Position numbers and translations under genes: made by a program. Shown one piece after another: positions 54,807-63,842 of a stretch of 64,000 nucleotides of DNA. Positions within the stretch are counted from its first letter, which is position 1. The number at the start of each line of letters is the position of its first letter. This stretch comes from Legionella lansingensis. GTDB taxonomy: Bacteria; Pseudomonadota; Gammaproteobacteria; Legionellales; Legionellaceae. Location: assembly GCF_900187355.1 (NCBI RefSeq), contig NZ_LT906451.1, positions 1,733,001-1,797,000 on the forward strand, given 5' to 3'. The notes beneath the pieces are model-generated. The model worked only from the letters and a program-made list of their open reading frames with translations. It was not told the origin of the DNA and searched no databases.

Positions 54807-55583
54807 CTACTCTCCTTTAAACGCAGGCTGACGTTTATTTAAAAATGCAGCAACACCCTCTTTTTTATCCTCACTAGCACAGACCGTAGCAAAATGAATC
54901 GCTTCCAGGTGCAACGCATCTGTTAAGCTCATGTCATAACCACGATCAATGACTTCCATTACACTACGAACGGCTAAAGGCGCCATAGACAAAACAGTAT
55001 TTAGAATGCGTTTCCCTTCTTCAAGCAAAGCCCCGTGTTCAACCACCGCACTCACCAAGCCCCAATTCAATGCCGTTTCAGCGTTAATAAAACGTCCCGT
55101 CATACACAGATCCATTGCACGACCTTTGCCAATTAACCTTGCTAAACGCTGGGTACCACCATAGCCAGGAATAACACCAAGCTTTACCTCGGGCTGTCCA
55201 AATTGTGCATTGGTTGAAGCAATGCGTAAACTTGCTGCAATCGCTAGCTCACAACCACCACCAAAGGCAAACCCATTCACTGCCGCAAGCGATGGTTTAC
55301 CTAGGGTTTCAAGTTGTCTAAAGACAGCTTGTCCTTCACAAGCAAATTGATAGCCGGTTTGTGCATTACATTCTGCCAAGCGTGAAATATCTGCACCTGC
55401 ACAAAAGGCTTTTCCGGATCCCGTTAACAATAAGGCTTTAACTTGCGAATTGCCTTTAGCTGCTGAAAATATTTCTGCTAATGCGTGCAGTACTTCAGTG
55501 CTTAAGGCATTTAATTTTTCCGGTCGATTTAAAGTTAAGATAAGAATGCCATTACTATCTAATTCTTGTTCAATTAAATTCAT
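54807..55583 (-). CDS. Enoyl-CoA hydratase
   Basis: 258 residues. Both catalytic glutamates are present: GGCELAIAAS (Glu114) and GQPEVKLGVIPGYGGTQRL (Glu134). The N-terminus LNRPEKLNALS and AFCAGADI are typical crotonase signatures. In this operon it should hydrate methacrylyl-CoA, the step between the dehydrogenase and the hydrolase. CAGGAG site before the ATG. Confidence 0.92.
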   Translation of the reverse strand: MNLIEQELDSNGILILTLNRPEKLNALSTEVLHALAEIFSAAKGNSQVKALLLTGSGKAFCAGADISRLAECNAQTGYQFACEGQAVFRQLETLGKPSLAAVNGFAFGGGCELAIAASLRIASTNAQFGQPEVKLGVIPGYGGTQRLARLIGKGRAMDLCMTGRFINAETALNWGLVSAVVEHGALLEEGKRILNTVLSMAPLAVRSVMEVIDRGYDMSLTDALHLEAIHFATVCASEDKKEGVAAFLNKRQPAFKGE

Positions 55584-55594
55584 GAAAACTCCTG

Positions 55595-56749
55595 TTATTC
55601 GATTAAATAATCTTCATCCAACGTTGCTTTAGCAATAATTTCACGCATGATTTCATTCGTACCTTCAAGTATTTGATGTACCCTCAGGTCACGGAAAATA
55701 CGTTCAATCTGATAATCATGCAGATAACCATACCCGCCATGCAATTGCATCGCTTTGTCACTAATACGAAAAGCTACGTCCGTAGCTACTCGTTTAGCCA
55801 TCGCACAATACATGGGGGCATGGGTATCGTTTTTATCCAAAGCATCCGCTGCTCGATACACCAGCAATCGAGCTGCCTCGAAGTCGGTTAGCATGTCAGC
55901 AAAATAGAAGCGTAACGCTTGCATTTGTGTCAAGGGTTTGCCAAATTGCTTACGTTCATGCATGTATTGCTGTGTCAGCCGCAAGCAGGCCTTAGCGCCA
56001 CCTAAAGAACAAGCAGCAATATTTACTCGTCCTCCATTTAGAGCATTTAATGCAATTTTAAAGCCCATGCCCTCATCACCTACGCGATTGGCTACCGGTA
56101 CTCGGCAATTCTCAAAATAGACCATGCAAGTCGGTTGATTACACCAGCCCAATTTTCGTTCCAATTTGCCAAAACTTAAACCGGGAGTATTTTTTTCAAT
56201 AAGTAAACAGGAAATGCCATGATGGGACTCATCACCAGTTCTTACCATGCATAAATAGACATCGCTAACACTCCCGCCAGAAATAAATGCTTTCGCACCA
56301 TCTAAGATGTAATCGTCACCGTCTCTGACCGCTCGAGTTTTTAAGGAAGCAGCATCAGACCCTGATTCAGGCTCCGTTAAGCAATAGCTCGCAAAGGCTT
56401 CCATGGAGGTTAATTTGGGTCCCCAGAACTTGCGCAACGATTCGTTGGCATAGCGATCAACTAGAGAAGTAACCATATTATGAATGGACAGATAAGCGCT
56501 GGTGCTAACACAACCCGTAGCGAGTTGCTCAAAAATGATTGCAGCGTCAAGACGTTTTAAATTTGCACCACCAACATCATCTGCCGCAACTATTCCAGCC
56601 ATACCTAAACTAGCTGCTTCGCGCATCACATCAATGGGGAAATGATGATGTTCATCCCAAGCCGCAGCATTGGGCGCCAATTTGTTGCGGGCAAATTCAG
56701 CGGCCATATCTAGAAAAGCAAGATGCTCTTCACTGAATTTAAAATCCAT
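55595..56749 (-). CDS. Acyl-CoA dehydrogenase, probably isobutyryl-CoA dehydrogenase
   Basis: 384 residues covering all three ACAD domains: SYCLTEPESGSDAASLKT (FAD/substrate loop), FISGGSVSD, and the C-terminal LHGGYGYLHDYQIERIFRDLRVHQILEGTNEIMR with the catalytic Glu in ILEGTNE. The substrate is inferred from the following hydratase and hydrolase genes. It transfers electrons to ETF. First gene of the operon, GAGGA site. Confidence 0.9.
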   Translation of the reverse strand: MDFKFSEEHLAFLDMAAEFARNKLAPNAAAWDEHHHFPIDVMREAASLGMAGIVAADDVGGANLKRLDAAIIFEQLATGCVSTSAYLSIHNMVTSLVDRYANESLRKFWGPKLTSMEAFASYCLTEPESGSDAASLKTRAVRDGDDYILDGAKAFISGGSVSDVYLCMVRTGDESHHGISCLLIEKNTPGLSFGKLERKLGWCNQPTCMVYFENCRVPVANRVGDEGMGFKIALNALNGGRVNIAACSLGGAKACLRLTQQYMHERKQFGKPLTQMQALRFYFADMLTDFEAARLLVYRAADALDKNDTHAPMYCAMAKRVATDVAFRISDKAMQLHGGYGYLHDYQIERIFRDLRVHQILEGTNEIMREIIAKATLDEDYLIE

Positions 56750-56788
56750 AGCTGTCCTCAGTGATCAAAAATTTACATAGATAAATTA

Positions 56789-56876
56789 GGGCACGTCCCC
56801 TAAAGTTTCGCGCGGAGCGTAAATTTAGCCTCAATTTATCACTTTTGCACCCCCGCGATAACTTTAGGGACGTTCT
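56789..56876. repeat. Large imperfect palindrome (GGGACGTxCC family)
   Basis: GCACGTCCCCTAAAGTTTCGCG at the left pairs with CGCGATAACTTTAGGGACGT at the right around about 45 bp. A half-like copy (AGGGAACGTCCCT) occurs at 41322-41334. It sits in the divergent gap between the acyl-CoA dehydrogenase and recQ genes. Confidence 0.6.
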
Positions 56877-56953
56877 CTATTTACGCTCAAGGTATAAAAA
56901 AGCTATTATTGCCAATTTTTCGCGTCCATGAAATAAAAATAAGAAAAAAACGT

Positions 56954-58783
56954 ATGGAAACCATAGGACAACCTGAAAACCATCTGACAGAAGCGCTTCG
57001 TGTTCTAAAAGAATACTTTGGTTATGATACTTTCCGTCACCCTCAAGAAGAAATCATCCACGATCTAATTGCCGGAAACGACTTGCTGGTGTTAATGCCA
57101 ACAGGAGGTGGCAAATCACTGTGTTATCAAATCCCTGCTCTGATACGTCCAGGCGTAGCCATTGTGGTTTCACCGCTTATCGCTTTGATGGAAGATCAAG
57201 TTGCCGCCTTGAAATCACAAGGTATCCGTGCGGCCTACTATAATTCATCACTAACCAGCATCGACGCAAGACAGGTTCTCAGTCAACTTCACAATAATGC
57301 ATTGGATTTACTCTACATTGCCCCTGAACGGTTAATGAGCTCCTCTTTTCTGGAGCGTCTGCATGATTGCTCACTCGCCCTATTTGCCATTGACGAGGCA
57401 CACTGTATCTCACAATGGGGACATGATTTTCGCCCGGAATATGCCACTCTCGGTTTATTGAAAACACAATTTCCTGAAGTACCTATGATTGCTCTAACAG
57501 CAACAGCAGATAAGCAAACGCGACGAGACATTGTGGAAAAATTAAACTATACCCCTAAGCATTTTATTGCCTCCTTTAATCGTCCCAATATCCACTATGC
57601 CGTGGTTATGAAAAATAATCCGCTAAAGCAACTACAGGCATTTTTAACAACACATGCGCAACAGTCAGGAATCGTTTATTGTGGCACTCGAAATGAAGTG
57701 GAGCGCGTCACGGTCAAATTGCAAGAGCAAGGGTTTAAAGCCAGAGCTTACCACGCTGGTCTTGCTCATCGTGAAAGACGTGAAGTACAAAATTTATTTC
57801 GTCACGACCACATTGATATCGTTGTCGCCACCTTAGCCTTCGGCATGGGTATAGATAAACCCAATGTCCGCTTTGTTGTTCATTATGATTTGCCCAAAAA
57901 TATTGAAGGCTATTATCAGGAAACCGGACGAGCAGGTCGTGACAGCTTACCAGCTAAAGCTCTATTACTCTATGATCCTGCAGATAGTGGCAGACTACGT
58001 GGTTTCATCGCTGCAACCTCAAGCGAAATACAACGAAGGATTGAAGCAAACAAATTAAATCATATGCTGGCTTTTGCAGAAGCATCCCATTGTCGCCGTC
58101 AAATTCTTTTACGTTATTTTGATGAGCAAATGGATAATATTTGCGCAAATTGCGATGTTTGCGACAACCCGCCGCAAAGTGTTGATGCCACTGAAGACGC
58201 CCAAAAATTTCTCTCTTGCATTTATAGACTAAATCAAAGCTATGGCCTCACTTACACGATTGATGTCCTTCGCGGAAGCACAGCGGAGAAAATTCAAAAG
58301 GCCCAACATCAGCATTTGAGCACCTTTGGGATTGGCAAAGACAAATCGGCAGTTTACTGGAAACAATTAGCCTGGCAACTCATTCATCGTGATTTTTGCT
58401 CTCAGGATACCGCACATTTCAACGTCTTGCGTTTATCCAAAAAAGCCGTTGATGTCTTAAAGGGCAAAGAAAAAGTAATGCTTTCTCTTCCTACCGTCGA
58501 ATTAAAACCCAAAACAACTAAAATCAAGGCCATGCGAGAGCATTTTGGGACAGAAAATCACCCCTTATTTGAAGCCTTGCGTGCTTTGCGCCGCAAGCTT
58601 GCTGATGAAGAAAATAAACCGCCTTTTATGATCTTCAGCGATATGACGCTGCAGCAAATGGCCCGAGACAAACCACAAAACCTCGATGAATTGCTAAACA
58701 TTTCCGGCGTTGGTCAGCACAAGCTAAATCACTATGGCTTGCATTTTTTAAAGGTATTACGAGAATTTAAAGAAATGGCTTAG
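56954..58783 (+). CDS. recQ: ATP-dependent DNA helicase RecQ
   Basis: 609 residues from the ATG at 56954; a TTG 15 codons upstream is less likely. Helicase motifs TGGGKSLCYQIPAL (I), DEAHCISQWGHDFRPEY (II), ALTATAD (III), AFGMGIDKPNVRFVVHYDLP, QETGRAGRD (VI). A RQC zinc site (HCRRQILLRYF ... CANCDVCDN) and a C-terminal HRDC domain (LNISGVGQHKLNHYG) complete the enzyme. Acts in recombination and replication-fork repair. Confidence 0.95.
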   Translation: METIGQPENHLTEALRVLKEYFGYDTFRHPQEEIIHDLIAGNDLLVLMPTGGGKSLCYQIPALIRPGVAIVVSPLIALMEDQVAALKSQGIRAAYYNSSLTSIDARQVLSQLHNNALDLLYIAPERLMSSSFLERLHDCSLALFAIDEAHCISQWGHDFRPEYATLGLLKTQFPEVPMIALTATADKQTRRDIVEKLNYTPKHFIASFNRPNIHYAVVMKNNPLKQLQAFLTTHAQQSGIVYCGTRNEVERVTVKLQEQGFKARAYHAGLAHRERREVQNLFRHDHIDIVVATLAFGMGIDKPNVRFVVHYDLPKNIEGYYQETGRAGRDSLPAKALLLYDPADSGRLRGFIAATSSEIQRRIEANKLNHMLAFAEASHCRRQILLRYFDEQMDNICANCDVCDNPPQSVDATEDAQKFLSCIYRLNQSYGLTYTIDVLRGSTAEKIQKAQHQHLSTFGIGKDKSAVYWKQLAWQLIHRDFCSQDTAHFNVLRLSKKAVDVLKGKEKVMLSLPTVELKPKTTKIKAMREHFGTENHPLFEALRALRRKLADEENKPPFMIFSDMTLQQMARDKPQNLDELLNISGVGQHKLNHYGLHFLKVLREFKEMA

Positions 58784-58794
58784 CCTTTTCTAAC

Positions 58795-59001
58795 TTAATG
58801 AGCGTGACAACCTATTTTTAAATGAACCTGGTAGTAGCGACTCTTGTCCCCTTCGATGAAACCACGCGTTTCCATAACCTCGTACCAATCCAATTTACCA
58901 TGGGCTTTAGCGGCTTGAGCAATAGCATTATTGATTGCTTCTTCAATTCCGTCTTCCGAAGTACCAACTAGTTCAACGATTTGATAAACGCGATTACTCA
59001 T
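58795..59001 (-). CDS. Dodecin family flavin-binding protein
   Basis: 68 residues matching the whole dodecin fold: VYQIVELVGTSEDGIEEAINNAIAQAAK, then LDWYEVMETRG and YYQVHLKIG. The Trp in DWYEV is the flavin-stacking residue. Dodecamers store flavin and quench its photochemistry. AAGGAG site. Convergent with recQ, 11 bp apart. Confidence 0.92.
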   Translation of the reverse strand: MSNRVYQIVELVGTSEDGIEEAINNAIAQAAKAHGKLDWYEVMETRGFIEGDKSRYYQVHLKIGCHAH

Positions 59002-59094
59002 GTTCGCTCCTTGAATATTCTTTTTGCATATTTAACAACCAATTTTAGTCTAGACGAAATTTAACTATTTAACACAGAAATTAAATAATGGGTA

Positions 59095-59239
59095 GTCTTT
59101 AACTTGATTTTCAAATTTTTAATTTGCCAAAAACAAAAAACCGAATTACCGTGGCTTGACCACGGTATCCATGGTTTCTTGAGGATCGCTGGATACCGTG
59201 GTCAAGCCACGGTAATTTGATGGTCTAAAAAGTCAAGCA
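59095..59239 (+). repeat. ~145-bp palindromic repeat, copy 1
   Basis: A strong internal inverted repeat (CCGTGGCTTGACCACGGTAT ... ATACCGTGGTCAAGCC) lies within a longer unit that also includes TTTAACTTGATTT at the left and TAAAAAGTCAAGCA at the right. The full unit aligns over its whole length with the copy at 61222-61369, in the opposite orientation on the chromosome. MITE/REP-like non-autonomous element. Confidence 0.75.
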
Positions 59240-59257
59240 GTGATGAGTTTAATCTTA

Positions 59258-60157
59258 TTAAATAGAACAAAACAATTCCACCGCTTGCCCGCAATGTATC
59301 GTCGCTTCAGTCCCTAAGGGGATAGGGAAATTGACGTAACCATGGCCGATACCATCTATTTTTACAACAGGAAGATTCACACTTTGCGCAAATCGACGCA
59401 GTACTGGCTCAATCAATGAAGAGCCGTCAGACTCTTCTCCGCCAAGAAAGTCGCCGAATACAATGGCCAAAACACCATTGAAAACCCCTGCTTGTCGCAA
59501 ATGTTCCAACATCCGGTCAATTCGATAAGCCCGCTCCCCCACTTCTTCCAATAAAATAATCCTACCTTCCCCCTGCAACTGCCACTGGGTACCTATGCTG
59601 GCTTGAACCAACGTTAAGTTCCCACCAATGACTGTCGCATCGATAGCATCATTTCTTTCTGCTTGCGAATTCAAAGCCAACCCCTGGAACACCACTTTTT
59701 CGATATCACCAAATAAAATCGCTTTAACCGCAGCAATGGATTCGGGAGAGAACTTATCTGCCGCGAGAGCTCCATGAAGACTTGGCCATTGCCACTTTTG
59801 CTGCAAAAATAATTGCAGGGCAGTAATATCACTCATCCCCACAAAGAGCTTAGGCTCGAGTGGGGGTTGCATCTTACTCAACTCTGGAATAAGACGCATG
59901 CTGCCGTAACCTCCACGCGCACAAATAATTGCTTTTACTTCTGGGTTGTACAACGCTCGTTTAAACGAGGCAAAGCGAGCTTTATCATGATTAGCACACA
60001 ATAAATCTTCACCAAAAATAGTGCTATCAACAATACAATTCAAACCCCAAGAGCACAATAGTTCTCGCAGATTGGTAAGTTGTTGGTCTGAACATCGTGA
60101 CGCAGGAGCAATAATTTCAACCGTATCGCCTGATTGTAAAATAGGTAGCTTTCGCAT
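59258..60157 (-). CDS. ldcA: LD-carboxypeptidase (S66 family)
   Basis: 299 residues. The nucleophile is Ser109 in FVGMSDITA; the Glu-His partners sit in LLEEVGERAYRIDRM (about residue 207) and DGIGHGYVNFP (about 270). IAPASR near the start and ARGGYGSMRL are family signatures. It trims tetrapeptides to tripeptides during cytoplasmic murein recycling; MccF-like immunity members share the fold. Its ATG overlaps the ccmI stop (TAATG), so it is the last gene of the ccm operon. Confidence 0.9.
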   Translation of the reverse strand: MRKLPILQSGDTVEIIAPASRCSDQQLTNLRELLCSWGLNCIVDSTIFGEDLLCANHDKARFASFKRALYNPEVKAIICARGGYGSMRLIPELSKMQPPLEPKLFVGMSDITALQLFLQQKWQWPSLHGALAADKFSPESIAAVKAILFGDIEKVVFQGLALNSQAERNDAIDATVIGGNLTLVQASIGTQWQLQGEGRIILLEEVGERAYRIDRMLEHLRQAGVFNGVLAIVFGDFLGGEESDGSSLIEPVLRRFAQSVNLPVVKIDGIGHGYVNFPIPLGTEATIHCGQAVELFCSI

Positions 60158-60816
60158 TAGTGCAGTTCTCCTTGAGCTTTAGCAATCGCTTTGCGAATCA
60201 TTTGCGCCTCTTCCGATTGCTCTGGAGCCAGTTTTAATAGCTGTTGCCAATAATTAATCGCTAACTGATAGTCATGACCCATAAAAGCATCCATCGCAAG
60301 CATCGCTAAGGCATCAGGCTGATTGGGATTTTTCTGCAATAAGTTCTTAAACAACGCTCTGATTGTGTCATTGAATTGCTGTTGATTAAGTTGCCAGAGG
60401 CTTTGTGCATAATTTACTATCGCCGCTTCATCACCAGGATTTAGTTGCTGTGCCTTCGCAAATGCATCACGCGCAGCATGCCATTCACCCTGACTCGCAT
60501 AAAGACGCCCAAGCAAATACCATCCACGAGCACTGTCGGGATTAGCGTCCACGCTAGCCTTGAGCCTGTTTATCAATTGCGCGGGGCTTTTAATCGTTTG
60601 TAATACAGTTTGAATTCGCTTTTGTTTTTCTTGATTCTGCAGAAATCTCACCCAATCTGCCATCCCTCCCCACTGCCAATAAGTAATGGTCAGCCCAATA
60701 ATTACCGTGGGTATCAAAAAATAAAAGCTCTTTTTTGATCGACGCAATGGATATAAAGCGATGGGTAAAGCCAAGAGTGTCAACAAGCTAAAGCAAACGA
60801 ATAACCATTTATCCAT
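60157..60816 (-). CDS. ccmI: Cytochrome c biogenesis protein CcmI (TPR)
   Basis: 219 residues: two membrane helices at the N-terminus (1-60), then TPR repeats (GWYLLGRLYASQGEWHAARDAF, KNPNQPDALAMLAMDAFMG, QLAINYWQQLLKLAPEQ). It delivers apocytochrome c to the CcmFH ligase. It overlaps ccmH by 8 bp. Confidence 0.9.
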   Translation of the reverse strand: MDKWLFVCFSLLTLLALPIALYPLRRSKKSFYFLIPTVIIGLTITYWQWGGMADWVRFLQNQEKQKRIQTVLQTIKSPAQLINRLKASVDANPDSARGWYLLGRLYASQGEWHAARDAFAKAQQLNPGDEAAIVNYAQSLWQLNQQQFNDTIRALFKNLLQKNPNQPDALAMLAMDAFMGHDYQLAINYWQQLLKLAPEQSEEAQMIRKAIAKAQGELH

Positions 60817-61372
60817 TGGTACCTCGCCTTAAACAGGTACGCCAAAAGATCCCCAGACCCAGCAACAGAAATACCGCAGGACCAAACCATAATAATGCAG
60901 TTAAAGATTTTACTGGAGGTCTAAACAAGATGAAGTCGCCGTAACGATCTGTTAAATAAGCAATGATTTCTGTGTCTGTTTTACCTTCTTTAACCAAATT
61001 GTATACCTGGTCACGCAAATCTTTTGCAAGACTGGCATTGGAATCAGCCAGGTCTTGATTTTGGCAGACTAAACAGCGTAATTCTTTTAGCAAATGGGAA
61101 AACTGTGCTTCTTGTTTTGGCGTGTCGAGAGGATAAAAGCTGTTCGCATTGACTGCGGAAACAAAAAACAAGCAAAGCAAAGCTACCAGGTGAATCTTAA
61201 ACTCAATCTTCAAGTTTTTAATGCTTGACTTTTTATAACTTCGAATTACGGTGGCTTGACCACGATATCCAGCGATCTTCGATGAACTATGGATACCGTG
61301 GTCAAGCCACGGTAATTCGGTTTTTTGATTTGTCAAATTAAAAAACTTGTAAATCAAGTTAAAATCTTTCAT
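60809..61372 (-). CDS. ccmH: Cytochrome c biogenesis protein CcmH with repeat-encoded N-terminal extension
   Basis: 187 residues from the ATG at 61372, which overlaps the ccmG stop (ATGA) and has GGGAGGA upstream. The heme-ligation motif LRCLVCQNQ (Cys100, Cys103) with DSNA and one C-terminal membrane helix are intact. The signal peptide (HLVALLCLFFVSAVNA) begins only near residue 60. Residues about 2-49 are encoded by the palindromic repeat at 61222-61369, read through in frame. Without it the protein would start MK-NLKIEFKIH and be of normal length. Translation could alternatively restart at a TTG in NLKIEF. Confidence 0.88.
   Translation of the reverse strand: MKDFNLIYKFFNLTNQKTELPWLDHGIHSSSKIAGYRGQATVIRSYKKSSIKNLKIEFKIHLVALLCLFFVSAVNANSFYPLDTPKQEAQFSHLLKELRCLVCQNQDLADSNASLAKDLRDQVYNLVKEGKTDTEIIAYLTDRYGDFILFRPPVKSLTALLWFGPAVFLLLGLGIFWRTCLRRGTNG
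61222..61369 (-). repeat. ~145-bp palindromic repeat, copy 2, inside ccmH
   Basis: Second copy of the unit at 59095-59239, inverted relative to it. Its edges fall just after the ccmH start codon and just before the native signal-peptide region. Its length is close to a multiple of three and it lacks stops in this frame. Confidence 0.78.
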
Positions 61373-61896
61373 GCTTCCTCCCGTAACTGCTTGAGTAACG
61401 GCAAGACATCTGTATTCCATTCCTTTTCACTAAGAATGCCAACATGCCTGAAACGAATGATACCTTTTTTGTCGATTAAGAACGTTTCAGGAGCCCCGTA
61501 GACACCTAAATCGATTGCTACTCTCCCATCATGATCGGCACCAACGGCACGATAAGGATTTCCCCACTCCTTAAGCCAACGTTGAGCATTTTGGTTATCA
61601 TCTTTGTAATTTAAACCGTAAATAGGTACACCTTGTTGTGCAAGGTGCATCAAGAAAACCTGCTCTTCGGTGCACGCCGCACACCAACTAGCCCATACAT
61701 TTAATAAGGCAACCTGGCCTTGTAATAACTTTGGAGTAAATAATTGCTCGTTGTTTAACATGGGTAATTGAAAAGATGGTAAAGATTTACCCAGCTGGGC
61801 AGATGGTAACTTCTGAGGCTCCAAAGACAACCCTTTCCAAAGAAAACCCACCAGAACGACAAATACAAGCAAAGGAAGCGTACGCCAAATGCTCAT
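61369..61896 (-). CDS. ccmG: Thiol:disulphide interchange protein CcmG/DsbE
   Basis: 175 residues: an N-terminal membrane anchor (PLLVFVVLVGFLW) and a thioredoxin fold with NVWASWCAACTEE (Cys72, Cys75) and GVYGAPETFLID holding the cis-proline. It reduces the apocytochrome CxxCH thiols in the periplasm. Start overlaps the ccmF stop; an AGGAGG site lies inside the ccmF end. Confidence 0.95.
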   Translation of the reverse strand: MSIWRTLPLLVFVVLVGFLWKGLSLEPQKLPSAQLGKSLPSFQLPMLNNEQLFTPKLLQGQVALLNVWASWCAACTEEQVFLMHLAQQGVPIYGLNYKDDNQNAQRWLKEWGNPYRAVGADHDGRVAIDLGVYGAPETFLIDKKGIIRFRHVGILSEKEWNTDVLPLLKQLREEA

Positions 61897-63842
61897 ACGG
61901 CCACCTCCTGAGCCTCAACTGTTTTTTGACGTCTTCGATAATACCGTCTATCAGCCAAAGCAAATAGACCACCCACGAGGATCATAAAACCACCGCCCCA
62001 GATCCAACGCACAAAGGGTTTATAATATAAGCGCACAGACCAAGCTTTATCATCCAGGGGTTCGCCTAAAGCAACGTAGATATCCCTAAAGGGACTAACA
62101 TCAATGGCAGATTCCGTCATGGCCATTTGACCTACATTATAAATTCGTTTTTCTGGATAAATCATGTTGGTTTTATGATCGTGAGTGACTGCAAAACGAG
62201 CCCGTGCTCCATGATAATTTGCGCCTTTTAATGAAGATTCATTAATAAATTGGATGGTATAACCCGCAAGATTGGCTCTATCCCCAGGTGCCATTCTTAC
62301 ATCATCCTGGATACCATAATTGGTAGAGAGACTGATCCCAATCACCGTTATCGCCACACCACAATGAGCAAGCACCATACCCCAAAATGCTTGCCCCAGA
62401 TTCAGGATGCCTCGTTGTTTACAGCGAGCAACAACGAATTTACATGTGCTTGCTATGACCCAAAACGACAAGGTCAATCCCAATAATGCGTAAGCATTAA
62501 TTGACCCTGTGAATACATACAACAAAATAAAGGGCAAAATAACAACCATTAATCCCACCCCACGTAACCGCAGTGTCAGGTTTTGCAAACTATCCTTTTG
62601 CCAATGCACATGAATCCCTAATCCCATGAGTACCAATAAAGGAATCATTAAAGGTATGAAGACGGAATTAAAATAAGGTGCCCCCACAGATAATTTACCT
62701 AGACCAAGACCATCAATCAGGAGAGGATATACCGTCCCCATTAATACGGTTAGCATCATCACCACGAGAAAAACATTATTTAACAGTAAAGCACTTTCGC
62801 GAGAAATGGCTGCAGGAGTATCACGGCCTTGCAGTGTTTGCGCTCGCAGAGCAAATAACAGTAAGGATCCACCTATTACAAGCAGCAAGAAGCACAGAAT
62901 ATAAAGACCGCGTTTGGGATCCACAGCAAAAGCATGCACCGAGGTCAGTACACCGGAACGGACCAAAAAAGTACCAATCAGACTTAAAGAAAAAGCAGCA
63001 ATGGCCAAAAGCAAAGTCCAAGCTTTAAATTGTTGTCGCTGTTCACTCACTGCCAATGAATGTAGTAAAGCTGTTCCGACTAACCAAGGCATAAAGGAAG
63101 CATTCTCAACAGGATCCCAAAACCACCAGCCTCCCCAACCCAATTCACGGTAAGCCCACCAACTCCCTAAAGTAATGCCGGTGGTTAAGCAACACCACGC
63201 GGCAAGCGTCCAAGGTCTTGTCCATTTGGCCCAAGAAGTCTCCATTTTGCCAACCCAAAGAGCAGCAATAGCAAAAGCAAACGCTACGGAAAAACCCACG
63301 TAACCCATATAAAGCATGGGTGGATGAAATAAAAAACCAGGATCCTGCAATAAAGGATTCAAATCACGGCCTTGTGTGTTCAGCAATTGAAATTGACGAC
63401 CAAATGGATTTGACGTTGACAGCAAAAAAACAATAAAGCCGATGCTAACTAAACCAAGTATCACCAATACCCTGGCCCGCATATCACGCTCTAAAGTTGA
63501 GCTGAACAAACTAATCGCCAACATCCAAAAACTTAAAATGGCTACCCACAAGAGCATGGAGCCTTCATGCCCGCCCCATACCGCGCATAGTTTATAAAAC
63601 CAGGGTAACGATATGCTGGAATTGCTTAACACGTAAGTAACACTAAAATCATCCTTTAAAAAACATACCGTCAGCGCACAATAAGCCAAAGCAACAAAGG
63701 CAAACTGAGCACAAGCATATAACGGCGCTGCCGCTATCCAATCAGCCTTATTTCGCCACAGGCCTACTGTTGGAATCACCGCAAGCAATACAGCAAAAAG
63801 CAAAGCCAACAATAAACAAAATAAACCAATTTCAGCTATCAT
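61893..63842 (-). CDS. ccmF: Cytochrome c heme lyase subunit CcmF
   Basis: 649 residues with about fifteen membrane helices. The tryptophan-rich [19 protein letters not shown] motif and [13 protein letters not shown] are diagnostic. Periplasmic loops carry His residues for heme. Forms the ligase core with CcmH and CcmI. Overlaps ccmE (ATGA) and ccmG. Confidence 0.96.
   Translation of the reverse strand: MIAEIGLFCLLLALLFAVLLAVIPTVGLWRNKADWIAAAPLYACAQFAFVALAYCALTVCFLKDDFSVTYVLSNSSISLPWFYKLCAVWGGHEGSMLLWVAILSFWMLAISLFSSTLERDMRARVLVILGLVSIGFIVFLLSTSNPFGRQFQLLNTQGRDLNPLLQDPGFLFHPPMLYMGYVGFSVAFAFAIAALWVGKMETSWAKWTRPWTLAAWCCLTTGITLGSWWAYRELGWGGWWFWDPVENASFMPWLVGTALLHSLAVSEQRQQFKAWTLLLAIAAFSLSLIGTFLVRSGVLTSVHAFAVDPKRGLYILCFLLLVIGGSLLLFALRAQTLQGRDTPAAISRESALLLNNVFLVVMMLTVLMGTVYPLLIDGLGLGKLSVGAPYFNSVFIPLMIPLLVLMGLGIHVHWQKDSLQNLTLRLRGVGLMVVILPFILLYVFTGSINAYALLGLTLSFWVIASTCKFVVARCKQRGILNLGQAFWGMVLAHCGVAITVIGISLSTNYGIQDDVRMAPGDRANLAGYTIQFINESSLKGANYHGARARFAVTHDHKTNMIYPEKRIYNVGQMAMTESAIDVSPFRDIYVALGEPLDDKAWSVRLYYKPFVRWIWGGGFMILVGGLFALADRRYYRRRQKTVEAQEVAV

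Noticed and set aside
62678-63028. Rightward 116-codon frame inside ccmF
   Set aside because: Antisense to conserved CcmF sequence; composition is that of a reverse-complement shadow.
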